NCBI GenBank assembly: GCA_017979445.1
Contig: CM030715.1
Span: forward strand, 32,113,756-32,177,755
Length of the DNA stretch: 64,000 bases
Direction of reading: 5' to 3'
DNA from: Akebia trifoliata
Lineage: Eukaryota; Streptophyta; Magnoliopsida; Ranunculales; Lardizabalaceae
The translations under genes were made by a program, and so were the position numbers. Below, one piece after another: positions 1 through 12,853 of this stretch. The number at the start of each line of letters is the position of its first letter. Position 1 is the stretch's first letter. The notes beneath the pieces are model-generated. The model had not been told where the DNA came from. It saw only the letters and a program-made list of their open reading frames with translations, and made no database searches.

Positions 1-2470
1 TGTAGTATAAGACATATCAATACCATTTTCTTCTCCCGACAATATTACGACACTTCACACAAGGCAACAATATCAATCATCATTCTCTAATTTATGTGTA
101 TTAGCCTTTACGAAATAAAATAAAAAATTAATTAATTCCTTCTAAGTATTCAATAGAAAGTTTTGACACAGTCATCCACGTCTTTTTTGGAGGTACCGGC
201 TTCAAAAATATCTTCCAAGTATTCAATAATGACTTATTTATTGTGTTTTCTTGAAATATCAAAATCTTAGATTTTTCTACCGACTCTACTAAAACCAAAG
301 AGATTTAGTGTTTGATAGTAGTAATATAATATTAAACTTAATGCTTTTAAGTTATAATATATCATTACATATTAGATCGATCTAGAACTCATCCCATTAA
401 TAACCCAAGATAAATAGTTTAACCTAGGAGATCATCATTGTTCTTATAAACATGTAGCATAGTACTATTCCATTCATTTGACATTTTCAAATTATACAAT
501 ACCTTGTTTAAAAACTTAGTTAACCAATGTTACACATTTTCTCTCACACACTTCACCAGATCTCTATTTAAACTTAGATCAAATCATGTGGCCACTATAG
601 GATTAGTGTATAGAATAGGCCTAAGCTCCAAAACTGATTTTCATTTAACAATTCTCAAAATAAATGCTTCATTAATCTTTATTTTTCTCAACCAACTAAT
701 ATTTGTCTCTAAATTAATAAGCAAATTTGTGATAGAAACAATAAGAAAAATAACTTACAAGAAACTAAATCTAGTGAGTTAGTGACACAATATTTAAGTG
801 TAAGAATTAAAAACATTGCAAGTTTCACCAAGGCATGACCACAAAACTCACAGACACTCCATCATAAACTCTTAATGTATAATCAATATAAATTTGTGTA
901 GGTTCATACAACCATGTAAAATTATAACACTTGAATCACTTCCTAGACATAGATTTGTGAACAAGCTTAAATCTATGTGGAAACATAAAAATTGTCTACT
1001 TAAAAGAATTAATACAAATAACTCACCAATCTGCGACATACTAAGGTATTCGGGTTGATATAGAAATAACTCTTATTAGAAATGACTTCTAATTGATTTC
1101 TAAAACTCTACACTTCGCGGGCTTTCTACACCCCCCTCCCCCCAGCACACTAAAAAATGGTCAAGAGTCACATAAAAAACAAGATAAGTATGTATTACTG
1201 CACCTTTCGAGTAGAAGTGATGCGTGCGATCTATGAAGTCAAATCAATCTGCAAAATATCTAATGTGATCAACAGCAGTAATCACACTATAATGAGGAAA
1301 AAAATAAACATAAGTGAAATAATATACCTACAGACAACATACCCACCATAGTAAAAAATAACATACACACAAATGACATATCCACCATAGTTTCTTCCAA
1401 CAAAAAGTAAAATACTACAAAAACCCTACAAATCTCAATACGCAAACACGATTTTCAATAATAAAGATTGAATCTCAAATCTCATATTAACAAATAAAAA
1501 CAAAAGAAAATTTCTTTAGTACTAAAATTAGGTATATGTTTTGGTGCCACTACTCAAATATCTTTTCAAATGTTGATTGCATTTCTTTTTCTTTTTTTTT
1601 TTCCCTTAGAATAAGGAATGAACTAATCCGAAGAAGTTCGCTTATTTAAAAATCTTACAACTTGAAAAAATTAATAATGATCATGTATTGATAATGCCCA
1701 AAACCCCAGGCTGAGCACACTTCACTTTGGTAAGGCCCCTTTTTTAACATATGGATAGACAAACCATATAGAGAAAATTTTAAGAATAGTAGAGAAAACA
1801 TGGTAAAGAATTTCACCAGCCAAACTTTTACAATCTTGTGTTTCCATAAAAATAAGCAAACATAAAGAAATATAAAGTTACAAGCCCTAAATTTAACAGA
1901 AGAATTTGATCCCTATATGTGAGCAGATACTTCTCTTTCACAAGTTTTGTACAGTTGTTATGTTATTATATGATAAACAATTCGTAAAAAAATGTTAAGT
2001 CACAAAACAAGGAAAAATACATTATTTACAAAAGTTAATAGCTAATATATGTTATACTCAATGTATCATTAGTCTCTTTTTGATATAGGGCCTTGGTAAA
2101 CAAAATGCTCAATGAAGAACAAACTTATTTATTCTCTTTTTTTATAGAAAATAAGAAGATATGCACACACACACAAAAAAAAAAAAAAAAATAGTAATAT
2201 ATGCAAAGAAAATCATTGAATTTATTTGATTCATAGCTCAACATTTGTAGTAATCAGTATTATGCAAGAAAATTTATTGAAAAAGAAAAGCATTTAGTTA
2301 TATTTTTGCAAAAACACTAGTAACTTTCAATTATTCAAATATAAAATATTTCTTTCACGTTAAAATATAAAATAATAATAATTTATTATCATGAATAGAG
2401 GAGATTGAAACTTGAAATTCAATAAGAGAATTTAAAACTTGAAATTTGAAAATATATGGTAGTTATCATA
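1..2470. other. AT-rich spacer, no gene recognised
   Basis: Both strands show only short open frames with no recognisable domain. There is a C-rich tract near 1130-1144 and a CA/poly-A tract near 2162-2190. I see no terminal repeats or target duplications that would define a transposon here. Old, unrecognisable transposon remains are possible. Confidence 0.6.
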
Positions 2471-2534
2471 AAGATCATCCTTACAAAAAATCAACTCATT
2501 CCAAAACTTCTAACTCATGTTTTGAAAAATGTTT
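2471..2534. repeat. Half-hairpin fragment of the fold-back element family
   Basis: The stretch carries the right-hand half of the hairpin module that is abundant at 45-55 kb: ATCATCC, then AAAAAATCAACTCATTCC, then AACTTCTAACTCATGTTTTG. No left arm or terminal GGG-type end is recognisable, so it is a solitary relic. It shows that the family is dispersed beyond the main clusters. Confidence 0.65.
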
Positions 2535-2745
2535 AGAACAATGTTTGTATAAATATATTATAGTATAAATAGAAAAAATATTTAATTTTCTCATATAGCT
2601 AAATAGTCATAAGGGACTTTCAACATGAGAGTCTCAGAATAAAGAATGTGGGAGAAAAGACTCTTGTTTATAATTTTGAAAATTCCCTTAAAAAGGATTT
2701 ACAAACAAAATAGGATTTTAGAAAACATTTGAAATAAGAATCAAA

Positions 2746-3284
2746 TGTTGAGGAAAATCTAGAATACTTGACTCTAAATGCACAAATATTAGATATAAAC
2801 ACGTAAACAAATTACTTGTATTATACTCTCAATAAAAATATCACTCACAAGTTGAAGAAGAAAATAACACTCTATTAAGAAAAAAATATAATTTTTACAA
2901 ACACTCACACTTTCTACAACCTTTCAACTTGTTTCTCACAACTAGATTTCTCACAACTTATTTTTTTCACTACTTGATTACAAAATGAGAGAACTCGCCC
3001 CCTATTTATACTTGTAGCACCTCCTTAACTAATGGCTAGGATTGTGCCAACACATTTTTAATCTAATAGTTATAATTTGTCATCTAGAACTTTCCACCAA
3101 AATATCTATTAGTCTAGAATTTTTCACCAAGATATCTACTATTCTAGAATTTTCTACTTTTCTCTTATCTAAAAACATCTAGAATTTTCTCTAAGAAGAT
3201 TCTAGAAATTGGGCTCTAAATTTTCATTGGACTTGGACAATAAATGTGGGCTTTCCCTAATTGAGTTGGTGTTGAATTTTACCA
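2746..3284 (-). repeat. 3' LTR of copia element I
   Basis: About 539 bp, aligned along its length with 11587-12109 with scattered substitutions and small indels. The divergence indicates an old insertion. Confidence 0.88.
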
Positions 3285-3326
3285 CTCCCCCTCAACACCA
3301 GCTCACACTCTTTGCATCATATCGAG

Positions 3327-3581
3327 CTAACAACAAAGGTTTTCAAACTTGTCAGTATTCAATCCTTTCACAATTAGATCATCTGTTCTCTTTTTGAAAA
3401 ACCTTTTCTCTTTCATAACTTTGATCCACTCAGATCTTTGTGATGTTTCTTCAAATATCTCGGGTTCTTTAGTAGTTGCTTCTTCCGTTATGATTGCATT
3501 AGCATATTTGAAATTTTGTTTGTGAATTCTGGTTGACTTTCTTATTTGTGATTGTGGAGTTGATACTTCTACTTCATCAGG
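3327..3581 (-). pseudogene. Copia I: integrase-RT linker fused to the RNase H tail
   Basis: The minus-strand frame begins with a linker typical of copia Pol (STPQSQIRKSTR, then SEWIKVMKEK, which normally leads into the reverse transcriptase). It runs at once into RTDDLIVKGLNTDKFENL, which resembles the conserved C-terminal end of copia RNase H (the 'ADxLTKxL...F..L' motif). The reverse transcriptase core and almost all of RNase H, normally some 400-500 codons, are missing between them. The junction lies near 3400-3415. The fragment is cut on its 5' side by the solo LTR at 3582. Confidence 0.72.
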
Positions 3582-6500
3582 TGTAGACACCCCCTTTTTG
3601 CATCTGCCTAATTCGACAATTCGTCACTCGATTACCGTGAATTCCTAATGATGAGTGCAAAGAACTCGAAGGCTTGTGAGTATTGTCTCTGATTCCCTTA
3701 GTTTCCACTTTTTTCATCTCTCCAACTCGTTACGACTCGACATAAAAATTTACGCACGCCTAGGATCGTCATACGTTACATCCGATTTAGCAAGCACGTA
3801 CGCTTAGGTTTGCTACATAGTTCAATAACCTAGAAACCTTGCCACGCTAGGAAAATACGACTTTGAAACATAGAAATAATCATGTCGGGACTAAAAGAAA
3901 CCTCACGCTAAAATTCGTAAAAATCCGTAAAAATTGACAAAATGACGAAAATACCCCTCATAAATTTCGGACCTCCGAAAGACCTTGAAAGTGCCTCCAT
4001 TGCACTCAGAACATGATTTCCAGTCTAACGGGACCCAAACCGATGAAAACAGAGAAATTCAAGAAAAATCATGAAAACGACCGAAATGCCCCTCAACCTC
4101 TAAATTCAGCTTAAAGATTCTGATCCTTAGGAAAATGTAACAAGAATCAAACCTAATTAAAAATCCAATTTAAATTAAAAAATAAAATTCAAATTAAAAA
4201 AATTAAACAATTTAAATAAAACAATTCCAAACAATTCAAATTTAATTCAAAATTAAACAATTAAAACTTAAAATTTAATTCAAAATTAAACAATTAAAAC
4301 CTAATTCAAAATTAAACAATTAAAACTTAAAATTTAATTCAAAATTAAACAATTAAAACCTAATTAAACAATTACAACTTAAAATTTAATTCATAATTAA
4401 ACAATTAAATCTAATTCAAAACCCAAACAATCGAATATTTAAAAATCAAACAACCGATAAGATTAAAATCAAAACGCAATCAAATAATTAAAACTAAAAA
4501 AAAAAAAAGTTAAACAAATCCAAACAATTAAAATCCAATTAAAAAAAAATTCAAATTAAAAATCGATCAACCAATAAAACTAAAATTAAACAAATTAAAA
4601 ATCGATCAATCAATAAAATTCAAAATAAAATTTTAAAGTTAAAATCGACCAATCACTATTGGCCAATAAGGGACTACTAATGTGGTACGAGTAGCGCAAG
4701 AGCATAACTCCTATTCTCCCAAAAGAAAGAAGGAAAGTAGGTGAAACGTGTTAATTGCAAGAAAAAAGGAAAAAAAAAAGAATTAGAAAGAGAATAAAAA
4801 ACGAAAATAGAAATTTCTTTTCTATAAAGAGAAGACGTCTTCTCTCTTGAGGAGGAGGAGGTCGGTTATCTTCTTTTTTATTGGTTTTGGCTGAAGATCT
4901 TTGGGCTGGCTGGACAGCTTCATCTTCCTCACATCTCCCTCATGTGCTGCAAGACCTCTCATTTGGGTTGAGCTCCTCTTATTCTTCATTCACGCCTCCC
5001 TCTCAAGGTCCTTGGGGCTGAACCTGAAGCACAACAGTACTGCTACAATAATAGAACGTCTCCTTCTCCATTGCTGCTAAAAATCAGCAACTTGCTGCTT
5101 CTTTCCATTGTTGTAAAATACAGCAACTTGCTACTCCATCCATTCCTACATTCTTCTTCTTCAGAATTCCATTGTAACAGACCTTCATCACCTTCAACAA
5201 CCCTCTCTGCAAAACGTGGCCATTGCAACCATCTCTCTATCTCTCTCTCTATCTCTGTTGAACCAACGTCCCACCTACAACACCCTCAGTTCATTGTTGT
5301 TGCTGTCATCCTCTACAACAGCACCTATTTCAGCTTTCATCATCTCCTTCACCTCTCTCTCCTTCTCTATTGCTGAAAATTACAACAACTTACTACAACA
5401 ACCCACATCTTTATAATCTCCATCACCTTCATCTTTATCAAACCAGCACGTTGCTATCCACCCCCATATTCAACTCGTTCTTCCAGTATCCAACGCCCCA
5501 GCTATCCTCTCTCTGTGTTCATTGCGGCCAATGTAACCCATCCAACCTTGTTGCAGCCATCTCTTTCATTCTCAGCCATCACCTCTCTCGTGTTCTGCCA
5601 GTAGCCTTTTCTAGTCGCCTCTTTCAACCGACGTCCCAACAATCATCCTTTAGTCATTATCCCCTTCGCGACACACGGATACTCACAAGCTTTGGAGGTC
5701 CTTTCTGAAGGAATCGGCCTTCATCATCTGTCTCTATAGGTAAGTTTTGTTTCTTTTTATTTTTAGTTTATATTTTTATTTTTATATCAATAGGATTAGT
5801 AGATTTTTTTTATGCATTTTGTTGTTTTTTTTTCTTGTATATCGATAGGGTTAGGGGTATCTTTATATTTATTTATTTATTTATTTTTATATTGATAGGA
5901 AGATAAGAATGTTTAGGTTTTATGCTTCTTTTTTTGTTCCTTTTTATTTTTTATGTTTTATTTTTTTATTTATGTTTCATTTTTTTTATTTTTTATTTTT
6001 TGTTTTTGTTTTTATTTTTATTTGTATTAGTAGGACTAGGAGGATATTTTGTTTATATATGTTTTTGTGTTTTTTTGCATATCGATAGGACTAAGAAATT
6101 GTTTTGTTTTTATCTTTATTTTATTTTTATTTTTTATACATTTTTTATGAACTTGTGATGACATGATCCTTGTATTTGAGCATAATAGTTGTTTTCAAAA
6201 AATTGATGGTCCTAGATGCTTGCCCGTTTGAGTCAATTTGAGAATTATTTGAGCTTGAAAATTTTGTATGCCTTGGTGTGTGTCGATCTCCAATATTTTG
6301 TATGCATTAGTGCTTGTTGATCTACAATTTGGTAAGCATGGTAGTGTGAACTTTTTTTTCTTGTTATTTCATAAATTTTCAAATTGGTGATCCTTGGTAA
6401 GTCCACATTTTTTAATTTGAAAATTCCCATTCATAATTTTGTTTTGAAAATTGGTATTTGAAATTTTCTGATAAGGAAATTGTACAATTTTCTATTTGAG

Positions 6501-7230
6501 GAAAGAATATATTTACAAATTTCTATTTTAGGAATTTCACATTTTAGTAATTTCTAATTTAGATGATTTTGCAATTTCATATTTAGAAAGTTCATGGATT
6601 TAGAAGTTTCAAATTCAAAACTGTGATATCTTTGGAAAACTTCTATTTTGGGAAAGTTCTATTTTAAAAAATTCTAATTTGGGAATTCAGCATATATTTT
6701 TGAATATTAATTTGGGGAACTTCGGATTCTCAATTTGGAAATTCTCCAAGTTCTAATTTGACAGTTTCTATTTTGGACAGTTTGAGAAATACTTGCAGAT
6801 GGAATTTCTTAATTGATTTCAGGTCATGGAGCTAATTAGGGCTTTTTCAAACCCTTCCATACTTGGTGGAATTCAAAGAAGGACCATGTGATAATTGGGA
6901 TAATTTTTAGCCATAGGATTTGTTTGGAAAATCCCACATAAATTGATGATGATTATTGGACTGTGACCTTGACTATAGTCTTTGTATGTTGACCATAGGA
7001 TGATTTTGGATCGTAGTAGAGACCAATCATGTTGATCGGACGGGTTCGGTGCCTAACACCTTTCAAAATCCGTAATTTGACCCCTTACCCGTAGATCGAC
7101 ACATATCCATTTGGAGTTAATTTTGGTTCCTAGACCTAAACTAGGTGACGACTCCCATTTCTCAAAAGTCCCCCATTAATAAATCGGACCCTCATCAACT
7201 ATTTAGTGAAAAAGGGTCGAGGCGATTTCA
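3582..7230. mobile_element. Solo LTR (Ty3/gypsy-type, about 3.65 kb) nested in copia I
   Basis: The block begins TGTAGACACCCCC and ends ATTTCA, and is flanked by an identical 5-bp duplication TCAGG (3577-3581 and 7231-7235). No gag or pol coding is visible inside, so I read it as a solo LTR left by LTR-LTR recombination. Near its right end it has CCTAACACC, then CCCCTTACC, then GACGACTCC, an order also seen in the second nested LTR. Such signatures occur in long LTRs of Tat/Ogre-like Ty3/gypsy elements; the lineage is inference. Inside are AT-rich minisatellite DNA (4140-4640), a CT-rich stretch (about 5050-5700) and T-rich tracts (5750-6150). Open frames in these biased stretches are not genes. 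Confidence 0.75.
4140..4640. repeat. A/T-rich minisatellite inside the solo LTR
   Basis: Variants of AATTAAAACTTAAAATTTAA and TTCAAAATTAAACAATTAAA recur head to tail, with a longer period of roughly 65 bases in 4240-4420. The tract is nearly free of G on the plus strand. Confidence 0.75.
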
Positions 7231-7235
7231 TCAGG

Positions 7236-9463
7236 ATGATCTGATTGTGATATACACCAGTTTTTCAAAGATTTTGGGCCAACTCTTGATCACCATCACT
7301 GTCATGCAGATCTCTAGTTTCATCTAAACTTGGTTGAACTTTGACAGTGTATTTCTCCATCTTTTATTGTAGCTTACCTTCGAATTCTCTTGAGTTTGGC
7401 AACACCTCTTTTCCTGAGGACCACCAAGAATATACTTCGTCGAATACCACATCTTGCGATGTATAACATCTTCTAATTGTAGGATCACAACATCTTCATC
7501 CTTTTCTCTGACTGTCGTATCTCATAAAGATACATCTAACTGCTTTCTTATCAAACTTGCTACGTAAATGATCACGAACAAATACAAAGCATACACATCC
7601 AAATACTCGAAAATAGCTAACTGTAGATTTTATATCCCACAGTTTCTCAAAGAGTGAAACAAACTCTAACCTTGATTGAGGAAGTTTGTTGATCACATGA
7701 GTTGCTATTCTCATAACTTCGGTCCAAAACCTTTTAGGTACATTCTTTGCATGTAACATACTCTAACAAATTTATGCAAGATGCCGATTCTTTCTTTCCG
7801 CTACACCATTCTGTTGTGGTGTATTGGCACATGTATACTGACAACGTATTTTGCATTCTCGTAAGTATAGAGAGAAATCGTCTGAGCTATATTCTCCTTC
7901 GTTGTCTGTGCGCAAGCAACAAATCTTTTTTCCTATTTTTCCTTCAACTATCTCTTTGAACTCTTTAAACTTTGAAAAAGTTTCAGACTTTTCTTTCATA
8001 AAGAAAACCCACACATAACCTAGAGAAGTCATCAATAAAGGTCACCATGTACCGTATTCTGTTAACTGATGGTTGCTTGACTAGTCTGAACACATCAGAG
8101 TGAATTAACTCTAATGGTTCCTTTGCTTTAAACTTCGATTTCTCGTATGACAATTGATGTGCTTTACCATACTAGCATCTCGCACAGACGTGTCTGTTCT
8201 CACGTCAAGCTAAGGAAGTCCCTTAAGCATCAATTTCTTTACCATCACAATTAACTTAGAATAGCTAACATGACTCAATCGCATGTGCCACAAATCTCCT
8301 GTCTCGTTCCTTCTTATCTTGTCTACATATGCAGACTCTGCTGACATTACGTAAACTGACTCCAATCATCGTCCCTCCATCGTTGGCTTTTCTGAGATTT
8401 TGAGGTCACAATGCCTGATGATGTTAGTTGAGCTATGGATAGTAAATTTTTCTTCATTCTTGGAACATGATAGACATCTTAAAGTGGCACCTGGTTAGAA
8501 TTATAACGAGGTGTGACTATTGTCTTACCGATGTGAGCTATCGGTAACCTTGAGTTATCAGTCGTTACCACCACACGACTTCCCTTATACTCAGATAAGT
8601 TTTGCAATTTCTGTTTATCACCTGTTATATGATTTGAGCACCCTGAGTCTACGATCCAGTCATTCTCGTAATCAATCTGTTCAGATGTAGTTGTAAGAGC
8701 TACTTCTTCTTCTCTTCTTTTACAAATGATGTTTCAACATCCCATTCATCTTCGATATTTTCCTTAGAATCGGAAGTAGCAGCATTACTCTCAACATTCT
8801 TTTTCTTGGACCAACAGTCTTTTGCCATGTGGCCCTTCTTTTCGCAATTGTAGCAATCGCCATCAAACCTTCTATTATTACCGCGATTATTTGAAACCCC
8901 CCCTGAATGAGAGCCTCCCTATCTTTGATGACTTTTTATCTTGTCACCATTCGTTTTAGATCCACCTTTGACGTGCTGTTTGAAGTTGCTTTTGCTTTTG
9001 CTTGTGTAGAGTGCTTCTTCCTCACCCTTCAACAAGACTCCTCCCATTTACTTAACCAAGACTTCTTGACCAACAAGCAAATTTACGAACTCAACAAGTG
9101 ATGGTTGTGCCGACCATTCTTATACTGCAGCAACAAAGCCTCGGTATTCGAGTCGTAAACCATGGATAATTATTATTATTTTTTATCTTGATTTTCCCAA
9201 TAATAACATTCAGATCTAACTCTGAAATTTCACGACATATCGACTTCACCTTGTTAAAGTATTGGGCGATCGTCATGTAACGTTACGCCATTAATAGCAG
9301 CTCATTCTCGAAAAGTTACAGCTTTATATCATTCTTCTTTGAAAAGAGTGTAGCAAAAGTATCTCATGCTTCTTTCTGTGTTTGGCATCTCGATTGTGCT
9401 CTAATATTTCTTCTTCAATTGTAATCTTTAAAGCAAACATCGCTTTGCCTACTTTAATCTTCT
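7236..9463 (-). pseudogene. Copia I: decayed gag-protease-integrase
   Basis: The minus-strand fragments are in copia order. Gag remains lie near 9100-9460 (ITIAQYFNKVK-like). A CCHC zinc knuckle ([14 protein letters not shown]) is near 8815-8858. The aspartic protease motif [11 protein letters not shown] is near 8620-8660. Integrase is at 7496-8440, with an [10 protein letters not shown] catalytic-Asp segment, [12 protein letters not shown] containing the catalytic Glu, and a downstream FWTEVM...VFGC region. Frames are broken by stops and shifts, so no full polyprotein could be made. The solo LTRs at 3582 and 9464 interrupt the element on both sides. Confidence 0.85.
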
Positions 9464-11284
9464 TGTAGACACCCGAATTTGAGCGGACCCTCGACGCAAA
9501 ATACCTCTAAAAATCGAAAAATTGGAATTGACCCCAAAGTCCAAACTACAAGAACCCAATCCATTTTCAACTAATAAATGTCCGAGGCCACTCACGTGGC
9601 CCATGGACCCGCACACCTCACCACTCTCCTACATCCTTAAATTCAACCCAATATTACTCTACCCAAGCCCAATCACTCCACCCTCATTACTATTCAATTC
9701 CCTATCCAAGCCCACACCCAAACCTAAGCTACTTTATTCTATAAACCCAACCCAACCTAAGCCCAACTCATAACCTAAGCCCAATTCACTACCCAAATCC
9801 AATCTAACCCATCATCATCACATCAAACCAATCACCAATTCAAACCCAAAAAATGACACATGTCATCACACTCTTCCACCTCTCTCATCTAATCAACCAA
9901 CTCCATCACTTCCCTCCAAAAATCAACTCAACCTATAACCCTACCCTAACCTAACATATTTCTCATCCTCTAATATCATCAACCACCAACATCACAACCC
10001 ATACCCTACATACCCTAACATATTCCCCATTCTCTAACACCATCAACCACCCACATCACAACTCATATCTCCCACACCTCCATCCATTACTTTCCCTTAA
10101 AACACTCCCACAAAATCACCTCAACCCATATCTCCCACCATCACCCCCATACTCTTCTCTCTAATCAACCAACCACCATCACCAATCAACCAATCTCTTC
10201 ATCTCTCCATTTACCACATGTCACCATCCCTTCAATTCTCCCAAAATCTAACCAATCAACCTCTTACACTACCCATCCCCCCAAATCCAACACCTTACCT
10301 CTTCAACCATCTCAACACTCATTCTCCAAACAACTCCCTTATACCCCCCCCATTCCTCCCATCAAACCATCACTCATCTCACCCCACCAAACACTCTACC
10401 CAAATGGATTTGGGTAAGATCCAAACCATTTGGGTTAAAACGCAACCCATTTTTCCCATTACAAAATTACCCTTATTTTCATCTCAAATTTCATACCCCT
10501 CTTCTCTCAAACCCATGCTATTATCCCTTATTCTAATCATTCACCCCATTATACCCTTAAAATACCCCACAACCTCTATAAAAATCCCTCCATTCTCCCC
10601 TCATAATAACTAATGAAAATTTGACAAAAATCCCCTAAAAAGATAACTCTCTCCTTGCTATTCTTAACCCTCAACTCACCTTACTACTCTCAACCACCAA
10701 CTCTCCACTCTCAACACCCCACTCTCAACTCAACTCAATCTTCTACAACCTCAAGCAAGTCCAAGTCAACTCAAATGAATACATCTTTGAAGATCAACTC
10801 AAGGACAAGGTGGGTTTGAAAAAGGAACACCCCCTCCATCTTCCCTCTTCTACTCTCCCCTTTCTCTACACATTTGCACACACCACAATGTTCTAAATCA
10901 CCAAAGGGCCCCTTCTTCAATAAGGGTGCCTTCAATGGTTTGAACTAACATTAAAACCTCTCATACTTGAGGGTACACATCGATCTTTTTAATTTTATTT
11001 TTCTTTTTATTTTAAAATGCCGAATTCGAGGTTACCACGTTACGTGGATGGAATACGGCGCCTAACACCTTCCCTACTCCATAAATGGACCCCCTTACCT
11101 TGAATCAAAGGTTGGGCCACGTGCATTATCCAACGAGAGTCATCAAACATACAAAATGTATGATTTTTCGGAAAATGTGACATCGGGTGACCATTCACAC
11201 CCTTTTACAAATTTGAATAATGGCGACTCCAAAACACCCCAAAGTGGAGGGATGTTTTAAAATATTAAAAATCCCGTGTCCACA
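9464..11284. mobile_element. Solo LTR (Ty3/gypsy-type, 1.8 kb) nested in copia I
   Basis: It starts TGTAGACACCCG and ends CCGTGTCCACA, so the ends form an imperfect inverted pair (TGTAGACAC against TGTGGACAC). The flanks are CTTCT (9459-9463) and CTTCC (11285-11289), a 5-bp target duplication with one mismatch. GGCGCCTAACACCTTCC, GGACCCCCTTACC and ATGGCGACTCC occur in the same order as in the larger nested LTR, so the two are related lineages. The body is C-rich on the plus strand (about 9520-10900). The 131-residue frame inside it is a product of this composition and not a gene. Confidence 0.78.
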
Positions 11285-11586
11285 CTTCCATTTTCACAAG
11301 ATGCCATTGGCATTTTCTACTGTCGGTTGTGTAATTTCACTATCACCGACAATCTCCCAAAGGTCTTGACCTTGTAGGTAAGACTCCATGCATGTTGCTC
11401 ACGTGTTGTAGTTTTGGTTGTTAAGCTTCTTGATTCCTCCAACTACTTGAAGATCACCCATCGTGCCGACAGAACTTTTACTATATGGAACAAGCTTGAC
11501 TAACGATCCTGCAAAGTAGTAAACTTCTCATGACTCAAGATAACTCCACCAAAATTGATCCTTGGCAACTTGGCTCTGATACCAAT
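11285..11586 (-). pseudogene. Copia I: start of gag and 5' leader
   Basis: This is the stretch between the nested solo LTR and the 5' LTR. It carries the primer binding site at 11572-11584 and degenerate N-terminal gag sequence on the minus strand. No open frame remains. Confidence 0.7.
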
Positions 11587-12109
11587 TGTTGAGAAAAATC
11601 TAGAGTACTTGACTTTAAATGCACAAATATTAGATATAAACAAATAAACAAATTACTTGTACTATACTCTCAATAAAAATATCACTCACAAGTTAAAGAA
11701 GAAAATAACACTCTATTAAGAAAAAACACAACTTTTACAAACACTCACACTTTCTACAACCTCTCAACTTGTTTCTCACAAATTATTTTTTTTCCCTACT
11801 TGATTACAAAATGAGATAACTCACCCCTATTTATACTTGTGACACCTCCTTAACTAATGACTAGGATTGTGCCAATACATTTTTAATCTAATGATTATAA
11901 TTTGTCATCTAGAACTTTCCACCAAAATATCTATTAGTCTAGAGTTTTCCACCAAGATATCTATTATTCTAGAATTTTTTACTTTTCTCTTATCTAAAAA
12001 TATCTAGAGTTTTCTTTAAGAAGATTTTAGGAATTGGGTTCTAAATTACCATTAGGCTTGGACAATAAATGTAGGTTTTTCCTAATTTGGCTGGTGTTGA
12101 ATTTTAACA
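11587..12109 (-). repeat. 5' LTR of copia element I
   Basis: About 523 bp, paired with 2746-3284. On the minus strand it begins TGTTAAAATTC and ends CTCAACA. The primer site lies directly inside it. Confidence 0.88.
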
Positions 12110-12114
12110 CCAAA

Positions 12115-12850
12115 AACTAACTTTCATAACAAATAAACTAATCAATCTATGTAAAATGGCAACAACTAATAGAATTAGCTTATTCCACATCACCTAGTTT
12201 TCATATTAACTAAAACACAACAAACTTCATATAATCACTTTATTACCATACTCAAGAATATATAAATTATAAATTAATACAAAATATATTTATATTTAAC
12301 ATGACTCGCGCCCCCAACAGAAGAGTATAATGAGTTGCGGGAATTCTTTTGAACTCACACCACATTTGAGGTACATCATTACATGAAAAACATTTTCTAA
12401 GGTGTTCCTAGGAATATTTTCTCTTTTGATGCTAGTCTCAAATGTTGTTGTCGCCTTATATTTTCCTAAATAGGGATTTCTTTTTCTAATCAATTAAGTA
12501 AGGATAATATGTTAGGGTCGAGATAGATAGACTCCTGAAAAGTGAATTCATATGTTCACACATAATCTCAACCATTAATATATGGGATCTAACAATTGAG
12601 ATATAAGACGTATCTTGAGAATATCTTATGGATCCTTAAGATCAATCTGAATTTTTGAATCTTATATGTATATACACACACGGTTGAGATTGTGTCTCTG
12701 AACATGTGAGTTTCCTTTCAAGAGTCCACGGATCCCAACCCATTATGTTATTATTATAATGGGAGCACTTCCAATCATTCAAACATTTGCTCCTAGATCT
12801 TTAAAGCAGGGCCGGCCAACTTAAAGATGGCTCAACCGTCCAACCTTGTG
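12115..12850. other. Spacer between copia I and the bHLH array
   Basis: No gene is recognised. An inverted pair is visible around 12520-12735: ACTCCTGAAAAGTGAATTCA with CACACATAATCTCAACC on the left, and GGTTGAGATTGTGTC with GTGAGTTTCCTTTCAAGAGT on the right. This suggests a MITE-like element of about 200 bp, without a clear target duplication. Confidence 0.45.
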
Positions 12851-12853
12851 TTG

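Larger units (their letters stand above)
2746..12109 (-). mobile_element. Copia element I: old Ty1/copia retrotransposon with nested insertions and an RT deletion
   Basis: The 3' LTR is 2746-3284 and the 5' LTR is 11587-12109, both starting TGTTGAG on the plus strand. The flanks TCAAA (2741-2745) and CCAAA (12110-12114) are a probable 5-bp target duplication with one mismatch. The initiator-Met primer site (GGCTCTGATACCA on the plus strand, 11572-11584) abuts the 5' LTR, and a polypurine tract (plus CCACTCCCCC, 3283-3292) abuts the 3' LTR. Two solo LTRs inserted later (3582-7230 and 9464-11284) account for much of its length. Coding remains read gag, protease, integrase on the minus strand. 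Reverse transcriptase and most of RNase H are absent. Confidence 0.88.

Noticed and set aside
3209..3397. 62-residue plus-strand frame over the copia I LTR edge
   Set aside because: It is antisense to the element and crosses the LTR boundary and polypurine tract, so it is a chance frame.
5071..5708. Several overlapping plus-strand frames of 66-112 residues
   Set aside because: They lie in a CT-rich stretch of a solo LTR; composition alone keeps frames open, and no domain is seen.
10218..10613. 131-residue proline/serine-rich frame
   Set aside because: It lies in the C-rich part of the nested solo LTR (9464-11284), with no conserved motif and no neighbouring gene structure.
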